Origin: Ceratobasidium sp. AG-K
Lineage: Eukaryota > Basidiomycota > Agaricomycetes > Cantharellales > Ceratobasidiaceae
Length of the DNA: 64,000 bases
Assembly (NCBI GenBank): GCA_037039685.1
Contig: JAWNGF010000001.1
Span: forward strand, 9,300,001-9,364,000
Direction: 5' to 3'
A program made the translations under genes and the position numbers. The notes below the pieces were generated by a model. The model saw only the letters and a program-made list of their open reading frames with translations, was not told the DNA's origin and did not search any database. Position 1 is the first letter of the stretch, and every line of letters begins with the position of its first letter. Shown here in pieces: positions 23,208 to 36,473 of the stretch.

Positions 23208-25673
23208 TCAAGGTTCCTCGCCTCGGGATGGGGCCATTCCTCGTGCCCTCCCCCCCAGTTCCCGGCGTTTGAAGCCTGGCCCTCCATTGGGCGAGGTGTC
23301 TTTGACGGGAGGATTGGCACTGGCAAGTGTACCCCAAACGACATCGCGGACCCAGCCGTCGTTCTTAGCATGGCTCTTTCGGAAGTACGTCTACCAGCGA
23401 GTAAGGGAACTTGTCCTCAAGCACTGCAATGATGGACTCACCTCGGCATTGACGTCGGCGTACCCGAACGCCTGGATCGTCTCGCCGGTCCCGTTGATCG
23501 CGTGTCTTAGGCCGGGTGCATCATCCATACCGACCCAGCCTTGGGCCTGGCTTGTCCAGAGGATGGTATGAGCTGTGCCGGACGGGGGCAAGAGCGCTCG
23601 CGTAAAGGATTGGTTGATGGCTGAGCCATATGCACCTGGCCAAGCGATGGTTCAGTATAAGCTCACGAAACGGGATACTAACCGACCAAACTGCATCGAG
23701 TAGAGAGTGTAGTTTGAGAATACCGAGAGAGGGTAGGAAAACGTGTCGAGCAGCGAGACTTTGCCGTTTGTCGATGATTTGGTGTAGCCCGTAGTCTGTT
23801 GCGTCCCCCACTAACAGGGAGAAGAATGAGCCATCGTAATAACTAAAATCAAATTTAACTTGCGTACTTGTACCCACCCATCATCCGTATAATCTTGAAC
23901 ATTGTTGAAATGCAAATCTTGTTCAAAGACTACATTTCGTTTTTCGTTGCCTCCAACTATGAGTTCGGCCGCAACCTTTAACTTCCGCTTCGCCGCAACG
24001 GTGGCATGCACCGTCACATTTCCTGGCGAAGCGGAGCCCTTTACGCTTGGGTCGACATATGGGTCCACCGTGTATTTTGTTATCTTCCCCGTCGTCCGCG
24101 TTTGAGAAGAGCCGAGTGTAACTCGAACATTGCCAGAGATGAACCAGTTCGAGTTGACTGAATGTGGCGGCGAGATACCCTGCCCAGCGACGGTTAATGT
24201 TATGTTGTGAGGCAATGAGTCGGTGAGAGTGGGTATGAAGGGCGTGATATCCACCTATGCAAGGATGGTCAATGCTCAGTCTGAATCGGATGCCAAGAGA
24301 GGAAACGAACAAAATACGTTGGCTGATTGTATGCGCCGTAAGATGCCAACGGACGCCAGTTTGTTGGCGTGATCCCACCTACAAAACATAAGGCAATAGC
24401 ACATGTACCGAAACCATTCCTTACCGGTGTAAATCACTGGGAATGGCCATACGACGCCAGCCAGTTTCCCATCAACGAGTACTTGAATTTCTCTAAACGG
24501 CCCTTTTGCAACCAGACCGGCATCGGGGGAAAAGTAGGACGTAATTTCGTCAGGCGTATCTGGATTGCAATGGCCGTGGGTGAGAACGGTAACCTTAAAC
24601 CAATTTGAATGCTTACTTAGGTACCAGAACTCTTCTGCCGAGTTGCCACTGCAATAGACCTCGACTACAGCATGTGCAGCGTTACTGGGTATGGTGAGGT
24701 TCGTCGTACCGCCTGCGGCGCTGTCGGATATAGAAAAGTAGTTTGCATGATTTGGTGAGAGATTGCTCAGTGGGAGCATTACCTCGGACGTCGGAGGGGT
24801 CGCATGCTGAGCATTAGAATAAAAAGTGGCCGTAAAAGTAACATAAAATACACCATCCAATCCGCTAATAAGTCGCACCGTTAGTAAAGTCGCTTGAACA
24901 AACCTTTACTAAGCTCACAGATCTGCGGAAATGATGTTACTGAAGTCCATAAGTAGTGTCCCATTTTTGGCAAATAACGGTGCATAATGCGTCAGGTCCT
25001 TGAGAGCTGTCCATATCGTACCGGTTTTGGTAGGTTCCGCACTCGAGTGACGCCAAACTATCGCAAGTTTATCGACTCATAGCTCGCTCAAAACGTTAAA
25101 GGAACTCACTCTCAACGTGATCAAGATAGAGCGACTAGATATACGGGTTATTCGGATATGATGGAGTTAGAGGACTGCTCACGCTGAGTCGATCATACTG
25201 GGTTCCATTGCTGTGACACGTGGCTACCGCGATAAATGATTGGACCCTTTCAAACTAACTACTTACGAGTAAACAGTGAGATTACCAACGATGGCACCCC
25301 AGCGCCCTACAGCTCCACAACCTTCTGAGACAGGAGGGGAGTACGAGACTACAGAGGGTGCATCATAGCTATTTCCAAAGGCATAACTAAGGAGTTCAAT
25401 AGTACAGTGAGTTGCAGCTTTAGGCACAGGAGGAGGATACAGTATTTGGACGTCTACGAGTGGAATCGTTGTATTAGCGTTAGTTGACAAAGGAACTCGA
25501 CGATTCAAATGACTCGATTCGCTGCTGAGGGCAGATACAAGTTCCGCAGGTGTAGGTAAACCAGCTACTGTATCGAGTTGAGTGAGCTGAGCTACCGGAA
25601 GTCCGGTTTGTCCAAGTACTAGCGCCTGCTGAGCCAAAATAGCACCCCCGAGGAACGAAGAGAACAACTTCAT
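23208..25673 (-). CDS. Secreted PNGase A-like amidase
   Basis: The start at 25673 gives a signal peptide (MKLFSSFLGGAILAQQALVLG). Successive exons match the peptide-N4-(N-acetyl-beta-glucosaminyl)asparagine amidase A family: LVDVQILYPPPVPKAATHCT, SYAFGNSYDAPSVVSYSPP, WGAIVGNLTV, SSAEPTKTGTIWTALKDLTH, TLLMDFSNIIS, then a beta-rich region (GPFREIQVLVDGKLAG, NWRPLASYGAYNQPTYFVDI, ITLTVAGQG). Later exons read VSLLDTFSYPLSVF and AINQSFTRALLPPSGTAHT. The stop is at 23208. The known plant enzyme releases N-glycans from glycopeptides; fungal members are mostly uncharacterised. Several NxT/S sites agree with passage through the secretory pathway. Confidence 0.85.
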
Positions 25674-26542
25674 GCTGAGCTGGCTACGATATGCGAATAG
25701 CGCTTGCTGTTTTATATAGAGTAGGCTGGGCCATAGCATCTGGCAAGAAGGTCAGAAAGAAGGAACAAGAAGCTTTGGTTGCACGTGGTTAACTGCTTCT
25801 GAAAGTGCGAATTATTTGAGGTATTGTCGCTCCCGGATAATGTAGTCTCGACGTTTAGGGCCAGAGAGTCCAAGCCAAGTTAGTGCCTAGATCGTGACTG
25901 TTTGCTCTGGAGTTGGTTTGGTCCGTTTGTGTTGGGGAGACGACGGCTGTCACGGTCCGGAACCGAGCTTGTTTCTTGTCACGTGGGGGACTGGAAATCA
26001 CTCTCGGGCCGCTCATCAGAAAGGTTACTGTGACAAGATTTCCCGCGAAGATCACGTAGAATACTGTAATATGTTTACAGCCGTTTTCAGGTTGGTTTGG
26101 AACCCGCAAACTTTTTTGTTTCCGCAGGTAGGACATATCGAGCTATGGCTATCATCCCAGAGCACCGGAGCAATATTACATGGAGAACCCTCTCCCCATG
26201 ACGCATATATGCGTACAAAGGAGGCGGTTCCCAGGAGCCAGTCTTAAGGTACCTCATCATATCTCCAAACACAGAGTAATGTGGGATAGAATAACAGTAG
26301 TGTCCGTTTGATGTTGACTCCTGGTGCTCGTATTGCAGCTTTCCTCACTCCGCGACATTCCAGGGATGTTAGATGCCAGTCACACATTCAAAGCTACGAC
26401 AAAGAGTCTTCAACTGAATAAGAATTATATACATAAAAATTTATAACTATACATTAGGGTCATATTAGACTATTCCAAGATCAACATAGACATTTAGTAA
26501 TCGAATCCCGGCTACACATTCGGTATCCTTCAACTTCGCATT
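25674..26542. other. Intergenic, no gene seen
   Basis: Upstream of the amidase gene and 3' of the first copy of the unknown family. Open frames at 25855-26272 on both strands show no conserved features. Confidence 0.5.
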
Positions 26543-27995
26543 TCATTTCCAATGATGACGAGCCAAGAGGAGAAGGCGCTGGGGTATGCACACTTCTTCA
26601 TCTTCTTCAAGTTCTTCGTCGGCGGCAGCTTCCAGGTTAGCCAGCTCGGCCAGCTCCGGACGCACTGCTACTTTCCCTTTCGTTTCTTTCGGAAAGTAGT
26701 AAAGCTCGTCCGTGAATGACTGAGGAGTTTCGGTATCGCGTTCGTGATAGTGCATCACGGTGCCAGCGGCTAGAAGCAGGTCGGCCATCTTGAGAGGCGA
26801 CCTAGTGTGGTCCTGTTTAGCACCCACGGCGCAACAACATCGTCTTAAATACTCACAGCCATCCTTTGCATCCAAGCAACGGCTCCTCAAATGCTGTGAC
26901 GGCTCTCTCGTTGTTGACTTGAGAAAACCCATCAGACTTATAGGAATATATGAGTATGGTACAAGCTCGCCAGCTTTTGGCTGCACAGACGCACCCGTTC
27001 GAACAGCGTAAACGCGGCAGGTGAATTAGCAAATTTATCTTCGTCATTTGAATCTGCCGCACACTCTAATGGGTGCTCAGCACTACATTCTTTGATTGTG
27101 CGCACTACGGCGTCTATCGGGGTGGCAAAGTTAGTCAAACCCCACTAGTATCGGTATTTAGCCTACTGAATAACGAGGACCGCTCGTGGTCGATCTGCCA
27201 CCGAAGTCTAAAGTAATAGTCATAATGGAAGTCGATCGAGGTGCCGATTCCAAACGGCGAGTATAACCGCGTCTTGGCAACCACATTACGAGGATCCGGT
27301 TCATCAGCTCTATTAATAGGGTGAGTTTATCTTGTCGAACTTTGGGATCAAATTGACTTGCCCTTTATCTCTTCCCCACAAACTCGTAAAGTAAAGGGAC
27401 CCCATAAGAGTACGTGCGATTTGCTTCTTCCGCTCCTCATCGTCCAAGAGACTTCCCAAAATGGCGGCCGCCACGTCTCCAGCTGCTTTACGCAAGATCA
27501 TCCAGGTGTCCTGGACGAGTTCCTCCTCTGAGAGGATTGGTTCAGCATCGGCACTTCCCTTCGTGTTTACTCGGTCGAGTGCGCAGCGTTCCCTGTCCAA
27601 AATTGGATTGGGATCGGCGTGGACCGCGAATTCAATACTTACTCATAATACGCCATCCACTGGGGCTCGGTAATAGTAGTGTCGTAAGGTGGGAGGAGGC
27701 TAGGGATTAGGGTAGACTTCAGCATGAGCATATTTCATCAAACCGACGATAGACTGACCACCACTTTTCGATGCACCTTCTTGCCCATTTCTTGAGCGGC
27801 TTCTTGTGAGTCCAACCCGGGTGCTACAGTACATGGATGTAAATCGTAGCTGGCGAGATATAAATGGTGCAAGCTTACGTCGCTCCAGTCTGGAGTAGTG
27901 GTACTCCCCCGTTTACGAACTGACGCAGTAGTAGACCTATGAAATTCCGGTGGCCATATCTCGTCGGCTCGAACCCAGACGTATTGGCGAGGCAT
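26543..27995 (-). CDS. Uncharacterised paralog family, copy A
   Basis: I do not recognise this family. About eight exons line up with copies B (28671-30230) and C (37396-38882). The short N-terminus (MPRQYVWVRADEIWPPEF) ends exon 1 at TTPDWSD, then HPGWTHKKPLKKW and CIEKWW. Next come LLPPYDTTITEPQWMAYYE, LDRVNTKGS, VAAAILGSLLDDEERKKQ, TLMGSLYF, and the best conserved block TRLYSPFGIGTSIDFHYDYY. The end contains NSPAAFTLFERV, FEEPLLGCKGW and MADLLLAAGTVMHYHE with an acidic tail. No signal peptide or membrane span is seen, so it is probably cytosolic or nuclear. Copy A shows no frame break. The repeated exon structure and amino-acid conservation across three copies argue for real genes. Confidence 0.75.
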
Positions 27996-28670
27996 GGTGG
28001 TGGTTGAGTTTAGGCGAGGGCGAGGGCGCCCCGCCTTTCAAGCAAGGACGAGTTGACCTACGTCATGGTTTGCAATGTGGCGGAGTGCTGTACCCGAAAC
28101 AGGGTTGGCGTGTATGAGACAGGCAGCTGTATATAAAAATATATAAAATTATGTGCTAATTCGCTGCTAGTGCATAAATGGTGCGTTTAGTTGACAGAGA
28201 AGATGTATGAGGCCATTGAGTCAAACATAGATTATAGAACCTCGAGGGCGACGGAGCAGAAACCATGGTGAACCGCCACGACCACTAGATTGTATGCGCG
28301 CCAGAGTCCTCACAGCACAAAGATTAGACGTACATATTGATATGATCAAGGTACAGTCGGTGACCGGTTGACAGACTTGTGCCACCAGCTCCGACTCACT
28401 GCCCGCCAGCATTCAGGCGCTTTGCTCCGTGGCGGAATTTATTAAAATTTCGTCCTCCAAGCACATCCGTACGAGGTCGGTCTTCACATTTCTTAAGACT
28501 ACGGGTCGTCGCAGCGCATGAAGTGAGGATGGAGAAATTATAACCATAAGATCAATATATACGAAAGTAGAGTCTGGTATAAACATATGTTGTTGTGAAC
28601 ATGAGGGACGTAGATAAGTCAAGAATTAAATCCCCATAATACAAGGCCATCTTGGTTCCTTTCCCGATCC
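27996..28670. other. Intergenic between unknown-family copies A and B
   Basis: Includes an AT-rich patch near 28130-28170. No supported gene. Confidence 0.5.
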
Positions 28671-30230
28671 TCACGCATTTGCGGTCGATGTTAATGCAGC
28701 ACTCGCACCATCCGCCTGACGAGCTAATTCAAGACACCCCTGTGGTATGCAGATGGGGCGCTTCATGAGCTCGTCCTGATTGGCGATAAATTCGGCAACA
28801 TTTCCTATCTCTAGCTTGCCAATTTTCGATACCACCTTGTTCATCTCGCGTTTGCCTTTGTTCTCTCCCGGAAAGTAGGCGAGCCGTTTGGGGAATGATT
28901 CAGGTGTCTCGACGTCTTGTTCGTGACAGTGCATAATGGTCCCTGCGGCTAGAAGCAAATCCGCAAGTTTCATGGGGGATCTAGGGTGCGGTTAGCCCAG
29001 TGTTTACGTCGACTGTCAGAAGGTGCACTTACAGCCATCCTTTGCACCCAAGCAACGGCTCCTCAAAACCTGTGATAGCTGACTCGGGGATAGTAGCCGA
29101 TGCCTCATCGCTCCGCGAAGAATTGCTAGCAACAATAAAGAGGGCAATAGACGACCGAATCATACCCTCTCAAAAATGTTGAAAGCAACAACAGGAGTGA
29201 TGGGCTCGGCTTCTTCGTCTGAGTCAGCAGCACAGTTACGTGGGTTCTTCGCGTCACAATGTTCAATGGCTCTTGCAGCGGCGTCTGAGTTGAGTCGGTG
29301 GAACGTTAGTTGATTGGGTCTGTACCAGAGCCGGTTAGACTTACCAAGCGACGAGATGCGATCGTCTTCCCCGTAGCACATCCTGTAGTGGTATGAATAG
29401 TGGAAATCAATCGAGGTGCCAAGCCCAAATGGCGAGTATAATCGCGTCTGAGCGTCGATATTTCGGGGGCTTGGAAGAATATCTCTAAATGCACACGGTC
29501 AGCATCGCACCAGAACTCTAAGACCCAACACGAACCCTTCATCCTGGCCCATCAACGACAAGAAGTAGAGCGAACCCAAGAGCGTGTAGACAATCCGATT
29601 TTTGCGTTCTCCATCATCCAATTTACTTCCCAAAATGGCAGCCGCGACGTCTTCTCCTGATCTACGAAGAATCTCCCACGTGTTCTGGGCGAGATCTTCA
29701 GAGACGACCGGGCCCGACTTGTCGCCTTTGAGAGTGTTTACTTCGTCGAGCTCAAAGCGTTCCTGTGAAGGGCTTTATCAACGACGCGAACAACCATTAA
29801 CAAGTGGCTTACTGATAGTACTCTTTCCATTGATCTTCGGTGATACGCGTATCATAGGGCGCAAGTAAACTATTTCAATACAAGCTTAGGATCGTCGCCG
29901 CCGTCAGGTATCAGAACAAAACGTACCACCACCTATCAACGCATTTCCTCGTCCATTCGCCGGTTGGCTTGTCTTGTGGCCACTCCGGGCGCTATTTTAC
30001 GAAACGAAGGGCAATTAGCCAAGAGGTAATGTAGAATATGGGAAGCAGACAATCACCTTCGTCCAGTCCGGAGCAATCGACTTTCCCTTTCTGCGAAGTG
30101 CCGCGGCGGCAGTAGTTGGCTTGGTAGCTGCCTTTCCTCCGCTCGACCCCGTCGCGGCTTTTTTCTTTGGTGGGGCGTCAGTCGCGTCGGGCCCAACATA
30201 GACCCAGTATCCGCGGCGTTTGGGAGGCAT
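28671..30230 (-). CDS. Uncharacterised paralog family, copy B
   Basis: Same exon order as copy A. The N-terminus is Lys/Ala/Thr-rich (MPPKRRGYWVYVGPDATD), exon 1 ends APDWTK, then RPEWPQDKPTGEW and CVDRWW. Conserved blocks: LLAPYDTRITEDQWKEYYQ, LDEVNTLKGDKSG, VAAAILGSKLDDGERKN, TLLGSLYFLSLMGQDEG, TRLYSPFGLGTSIDFHYSYH, VVAFNIFERV, FEEPLLGCKGW, MKLADLLLAAGTIMHCHE. The C-terminal tail differs from copy A. All joins are in phase, so the gene looks intact. Function unknown. Position next to the NLR gene at 31236-36473 is noted but proves nothing. Confidence 0.75.
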
Positions 30231-31235
30231 GGTGATGTTATCTAGTTGGTGGTGGAGACTAGGAGGAGGCTTGTCAGTTCGGAATTGCGTACTGGCCTAA
30301 AAACGAGCCGGACGTCATGGGCGTACCCTAGATTAGTCAAGGGTGTGGCGCAATCTGTTCCTAAAAAGTTTTAGAGCTGAAACAGCTTGTTTGTTTGCGA
30401 GCGGTGATCACTCAACATTTGCAATGCATAAGGAAGGAACCGGCTCCGGGGTTAATACGCTCGGCGTTCCCGGCGTTATTGGAAGTCGAGGTGCTGCGCA
30501 CCGAGAGACACGACTGGAATGTAATTGAAGGGAAACGAACAGAAAAGTAGCTGTGCATCTGGGATGCAGTGTCCTAGGGTAGGCCCTGGACCGAGGCTAT
30601 CGCGATACGGTGCTCCTCAGCTAGTAGCACTACGCATGGATTCCTGGACTATCGCCAAACCAGCCCCAAACGACACACTCCAACTCATGTTGGAACCACC
30701 CACGAGCCAGGTTAGAATGATAAATGACATACTGTGTTAACATCTCGTCGATAAGTTTTTGATCGTGGGATACTTGAATCGAATGTGGTTGAGCTCAAAT
30801 AGAATGAGGTGTGTCCTTCACGGAATACATCACATTCGTTATCCATGCAAGATACGTACAATATAATTGATAACAGGTCGCATCTCTGACCGCTCATACC
30901 ATTGCACGGTAAGACAAACACGAACTTGGCTAGCAGCATCATGATCCAGGCGGCTGATTTACAATCCTCTTGATGTCTCTCGCTCTTTTGGGAGTTCAAT
31001 GGAATTGCTCTGGAAAGTTAAGCTCATCGTATTGGAGGGGGCGGATGTGGTTTAACTTGTATCGGGGTGAGATCGAATCCATGGTTAGGTGACTGTTTGG
31101 ATCCGGGGAGTTCTCAACATAACGCATCTATGCACGGATACGGAGATAATAGTACAATTAGTAACTAGGATCCTCTCATTTACAACTCGCAGCCAACCGT
31201 CGTCGAACTGTTGGCTCAAACAATCGCCGAGTACA
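30231..31235. other. Intergenic, no gene seen
   Basis: Between copy B and the 3' end of the NLR gene. Short open frames at 30343-30999 lack recognisable features. Confidence 0.5.
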
Positions 31236-34200
31236 TTAAACGAGATTTTCTCTCACTCCGTCGGATGCAACGGACGTCCAGGAATCACCATGAACAAACT
31301 TGGAAAAGTCCAGCCAAATTGTCCACTTTGACCGGTCTACCGAAATAGCCAGGACCGCCCGATGGTCGTATTTGCGACGATAGTGGGCGGGTAGCCATAG
31401 CAGGTGCGACTCCGAGTCGAAAGTCGTCCAGCCATGGTGGTTCGGATGTGGAGGAAGGCCAAAGGTACTTGATGGCCACGGGGGAAACGCTTTAAAGTTG
31501 GGGTCTGGATACTATAGAGAGTTGAGATTTTGATAGTTGAGCTTGGAGCTTCTAATACTCACTTCAGATGTAATACTCCAAGTCCTCACTGTTTCGTCCA
31601 GGCTGCCTGAAAGCATACAGTCGCCGCTAGGCGAGAATGCAACAGAAGTTACTTGGTTGGAGTGTAACCTGAACGGTAGGCCAATCGGGTTGCCCGTTTT
31701 TGAATCCCACAACCGTAGGGTATGGTCACAGGACCCCGATGCAATGCGACTGTCATCGGGCGAGAACGCAACAGCGGATACACTATCCTTGTGCCCGATG
31801 AACGGGTTGCCAATCGGGTTTCCTGTCTCGGCATCCCACAATCGTAACGTCTTGTCTGAGGAACCGGACACAATGCGACGCCCGTCGGAAGAAATCGCGA
31901 CCGAATTTACTGCAGCGGAGTGCAAGGCTAATGGCTCGCCCACGGGCTCGCCGGTACTCCCGTCCCACATTCGAATGGTCCCGTCTTCGGAGCCAGATAC
32001 CACACGACCTTCACGCCCAGAAAATGCAACGGCTGTGACGCACTTGGAATGCCCGACGAGTGGACGACCAATGGAGGCACGGGTCTTTGCATCCCAAATA
32101 CGCACTGTGCAGTCATCGGAGCCAGAGACAATGCGAGCACAATCAGGGGAAAACGCAACAGAGGTAACTTTCCCATCATGTCCAGCCAGTGGCTTGCCTC
32201 CCCTACGTTTGGATTTGACGCTCGCTATCTGGATTGTCTTGTCGCCACCAGTGGCTATATCACTGCCGCTAGGAGACCATGCCACACTGCGGACCACGCC
32301 TTGACGTCTCATTGGGGGCCCGTCTAGCTTAGTACCTGTTTCGAAATCCCAGAAGTATGCTCCTTGGTTTGCTGAGCCATGGAGGATGGTTTTGCCGTCG
32401 GGGGAAAGTGCGACCGACCAAAGACCGCGGATATGCCTAGGGGGCCATTGTTCGACTTCAACACTCGCCTTGGCGTCCCACATTCGCACGCTCGTGTCTT
32501 TGGATCCAGAGAATATATGGCCGTAGCTCGATGAAAAAGCAACGCAAGTTACGTGCTCGGAATGCCCAACAAGTGGTCTGCCAATCGTTTTACGAGTGAC
32601 AATGTCCCATACTCGTACTGTCCTATCCCCAGAGCTAGAGACGACTTTTTTGCCGTCAGGCGAGAAGGAGACGGCAGACACCACGCCCCCGTGTTTAACA
32701 AGCGGCTCTCCGATTGGGGCACAGATGTTCCCATCCCATACTCGTAGAGATCTATCCTTAGACCCCGAAACGATCCAGTCGTTGTGAGGTGAAAATGCGA
32801 CCGACGTCACCCAGTCAGTATGACCCGTCAGTGGGGCTCCAAGCAAAACGCCAGTGTTGGCGATCCATATTCGTAACGTTTTGTCCCGGGATCCGGAGAC
32901 AAGGAGATCTCCACTACGGGAGAATGCAAGTGAAGTTACACAGTCGGAATGGCCGACGAGTGGTTCGCCAATTAGCCTATGCGACTCAGCATCCCAAATT
33001 CGTATAGTCATATCCCAGGAAGCAGAGGCAATACGATGACCTTTGGGCGAGAAAACGCCACATGCTACGCGTTTGGAGTGACCAGCAAGGGGTTTGCCCA
33101 CCAAATTGTATGTCCTCGTGTCCCAGACACGTAAAGTCGAATCTTGGGAACCTGAGACAAGTTGGTAGCCATCGGGAGAGAACGCAAGAGATGTGACATT
33201 GCCCGAGTGCCCGGTAAGTGGATCGCCTACGAGATTACCAGTTCTCACGTTCCAGATACGAATGGTGTTGTCAATCGAGCCGGTTGCGAGAAGCTGGCTG
33301 TCTGGGGAGATCGCAAGCGAGCTAATTCTCCGGGGAATATCAAAAGTCCTTAGCCAACCAGGCCAGGCTTTATCTCCGTTGCGCGTGACTTTGACTGTAT
33401 TTGGGAAGTGTTTTCGCAGCCGCTGGACAATTTCGGCCGATTCTGGCGCAAGCGCAAACGCCGATATATAGATGTGCGGAACGCTCATGCTGATAACGTC
33501 CTGAAACGCCAATGTGAACCTGTATACATCGTACACGTATGCCGCTAGGCTAGGAGAATCGTCCTGGCAGCTGGATGTTAGACGCTAGTCATGTGAGAAT
33601 TATGATCTACTCACTGGCAGCCAAGCCCTAAGTTCAAGTAAATTTGTTGGGGTCTCATCGACTAGTTTCAGTAAACTGAGCAGCTCCAGCCAATAAAGCA
33701 CTTTTGGCCCGCTCAGAAGAGTCTCAATTTGGTTCTTCAAGGATTTCTTCGACGTATCAACGACATGGCTGATCCAGTATGCGCAGCTGTATTTTAGCTG
33801 GCTGCTGATCCTTCCTACTCGTTCCGAGAGATTGGAGACTTGACTGTTGAGCAAATACGAAGTCTCCAGCCCGCACATATTAAACTTTAGTTCCCTCATC
33901 AGCACATCTAGACATCCCCGTGCCATTTCGGCGTTTCGTTCGTCCAGGTTAACACAAAATTCGCCTGAACGATAGCGGTTGGCTGCATAGTCGGCAAAAG
34001 AAGGATGATAGAATCGAATTGCTCCGCCCTTTTGATCATCAATATGAAGGACCGCACCTAGACGCTCTACAACCTCATCCAGAGCCAAGTTGTCCACTTT
34101 ATCAAGCAAGAGCATCTTCAATTCCGGAAGCGGGAGCGGTTGGCGTGTCGAAGTAGCAACAATAACGCCTAGACATTGAAGGAAAGTTTCCTTGGCATCT

Positions 34201-36473
34201 TCGTCGGCCTGCCTCATTCCATCTTGAATCACCCGCGTATAGAGCTCATCCAAAGCGTAGAGCTTAGCTTGGTGCTTCGATGCCTGATTTTGTGACCCCT
34301 GGTCCTGGAGGACGGCGTGTAAACGTGGGCGAGTTGACCCTATAGATCCCTTGATGTACCGCTTCACTGTAGTCGCCCATATAAATATTCCCTCGGCCTT
34401 GGTGCATAGCTGATTGATCCCACTCTCCGGCCATCCGTGTTTCCCTGCAATTTGACTGAACTCTTTCATGAAATATGCGCGTATGTCGTCTGAGGCATTA
34501 AAATCGTGGACATTGAAAGTCGAAAGGTTCGCATCGCTCAGCCCTTTGAAAAAACCTTTGATATCTCCGTCTGGGCGACTTGTAACGATCACTTTGAGCC
34601 AAGGGACTAATTGAGATATATCCCATAGGTGCTTCATCAGGTAATATCGACTCCCTTTTGTTCCACATTCGTCCAAGGCGTCGACCAAGATTATCCAGGG
34701 CCGAGAAAGGGGGGTTCTCACCCTCTGCAAAGGTCTTTTAAACAGCCCTTCGTATCGAGTAAGCGAGGCGTTTGCCATGTATGCCTCGCAATTATTCTCG
34801 ATTTCAGTTGCCAGTTCCATAGCGTATTTCGGACATCGGGAGGCAAGACCATGAGCAAGAGTATTAATCAGTCGAAGTGGGTCGTGGAGATCACGGTCAT
34901 CACGCTTGCAGAAAAAGCTAGCTGCGAGCATTTGTTTCTCCGCGAGTTGCACGCATACGGATGCAGCGATTGAGCTCTTGCCCATTCCCGCTTGCCCGTG
35001 GATCCACAGCATACGTCCAGGCTCCAATGCGGCAACATCCTGTCGTTCACTCCATGATATTATCTGGGATATGATCTGGCTTCGAGTACCCTCCTGGCAT
35101 GCCCTGGTAGCGTCAAACCAAGCAGAGGGTGCTGGGCGAAGTTGTTCCAACAGCCAGTGCATGCCTGGTGACGAAGGAATTAACCCAGTAAGTGGACCCC
35201 GGTCCAAAACTATAATAAGATGTGTACCTAATTTATGCACTGTCGCATTTGTATCCACTCCTACCGCAGAAATAAAACGCTCATGCAAAGCCTTAAATCG
35301 GTCCAAAAGCGTCCTGGCCTCTTCTTCGTTGCTCGAGTTGACCAGACTTCGAAGAACTCGTCCTACACACATAAATTAGCTTAGGTATTTGTATCTGACA
35401 GCTGTGAAAGGTATACCCGTGCTGTTTGTCGAATGGCGCTCGAGCACATACATAAGTACGTCGTCAAGTAATACCAATAGCTCTTCAATAGTTTCTTGGA
35501 GTTGTTCCATTCTTGAGTGATTTCTGACTTCTTGTGCGAGGCGTCCAATGCCCGTTAGGCCATTAATCAGCCCCTCCACATCGCTTTTGAGCTGGTCCTG
35601 TTCTTTCAGTTTCTATAACATAGAGGTCAGCAAGATAGAGCAATGGATTCCACGCATAAGTACCTCCCAAACCAACGTACAGATCGAAAACACCATCTTG
35701 GCGGTCGGATGCAACTGTAAACACAAACTTGGTGAATAAAATAAATAGTGTAATACTCATGCACATACCTCTGCGACGGCACCTCCGAAATCTAAGATGG
35801 TCTCGAGGATATCCCTCGCGTTGCTTAGTTTTTCCAGTGCACTTGGCGCGAGTTCCGCATCCTTCAACTGACGCAGAGCTTCATCATGAGATTGCTCCGC
35901 CTGGATCTCAAAAATAAGTTCTGCCCTCAATCAGGCGGGGATAACCTACAGTGTTTTCAGTCAGGAGGATCAGCTTGGCCGACCAGGCTTCTGGAAATCC
36001 TAGAAGATGTATTTTCACGTATCAGTGCACCAGAGACGTTACTTTATCGCAGATAACCTACCGAGTGCAGCTTCGTCCCGACCAACTAAGTCGGAAATCG
36101 CATATGACTGCGAGAGAAATTTGTGACGGCCAAAGGTGTGTCGCTCGTACAGTTCCAGAGTGAGCTCGGCATTGGGGGCGGGGTTACTAGATAGGTAAGG
36201 TAAGCACAAAAAGGTTTGACTGAGGATATCCAGCTTGGTTCTAACCGTATAATCATATTTGACCAGGTCAGTTGATCGCCTGCCTTCTTTCGAGGAATTT
36301 CGAACTCTTCATCTCCAATGAACAACTTTGCGCCAACGGGATAATTAAAAACTATAGGATGCAGCTCGATCCCTGGTCGAAATTTAGTAATTTGAACAGT
36401 GGCCATCAGTCCACACACCTTTGATACGCAGCCGAACGCGCTTGGTTCGAGAGTTTGATGGGGTTGAAGTCAT
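31236..36473 (-). CDS. NLR-type protein: C2-like, helical, NACHT, 14 WD40 repeats
   Basis: Start at 36473 (MTSTPSNSRTKRVRLRIKG). The N-terminal exons read as a C2-like beta domain (VGAKLFIGDEEFEIP, AELTLELYERHTFG). A helical region follows (EALRQLKDAELAPSALEKLS, LHPTAKMVFSICTLVWE, SRMEQLQETIEELLVLL). The NACHT domain has Walker A GQAGMGKSS and Walker B WIILVDALDECG. After an intron at about 33600 comes a run of 14 WD40 repeats (two seven-bladed propellers), most with GH...SPDG...SGS-D-T...W-D. A last exon beginning YPDPNFKAFPPWP ends with WTIWLDFSKFVHGDSW at 31236. NACHT-WD40 proteins are fungal STAND NTPases, with roles known in some ascomycetes in non-self recognition and cell death. The ligand here is unknown. 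No frame break was found. Confidence 0.88.
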
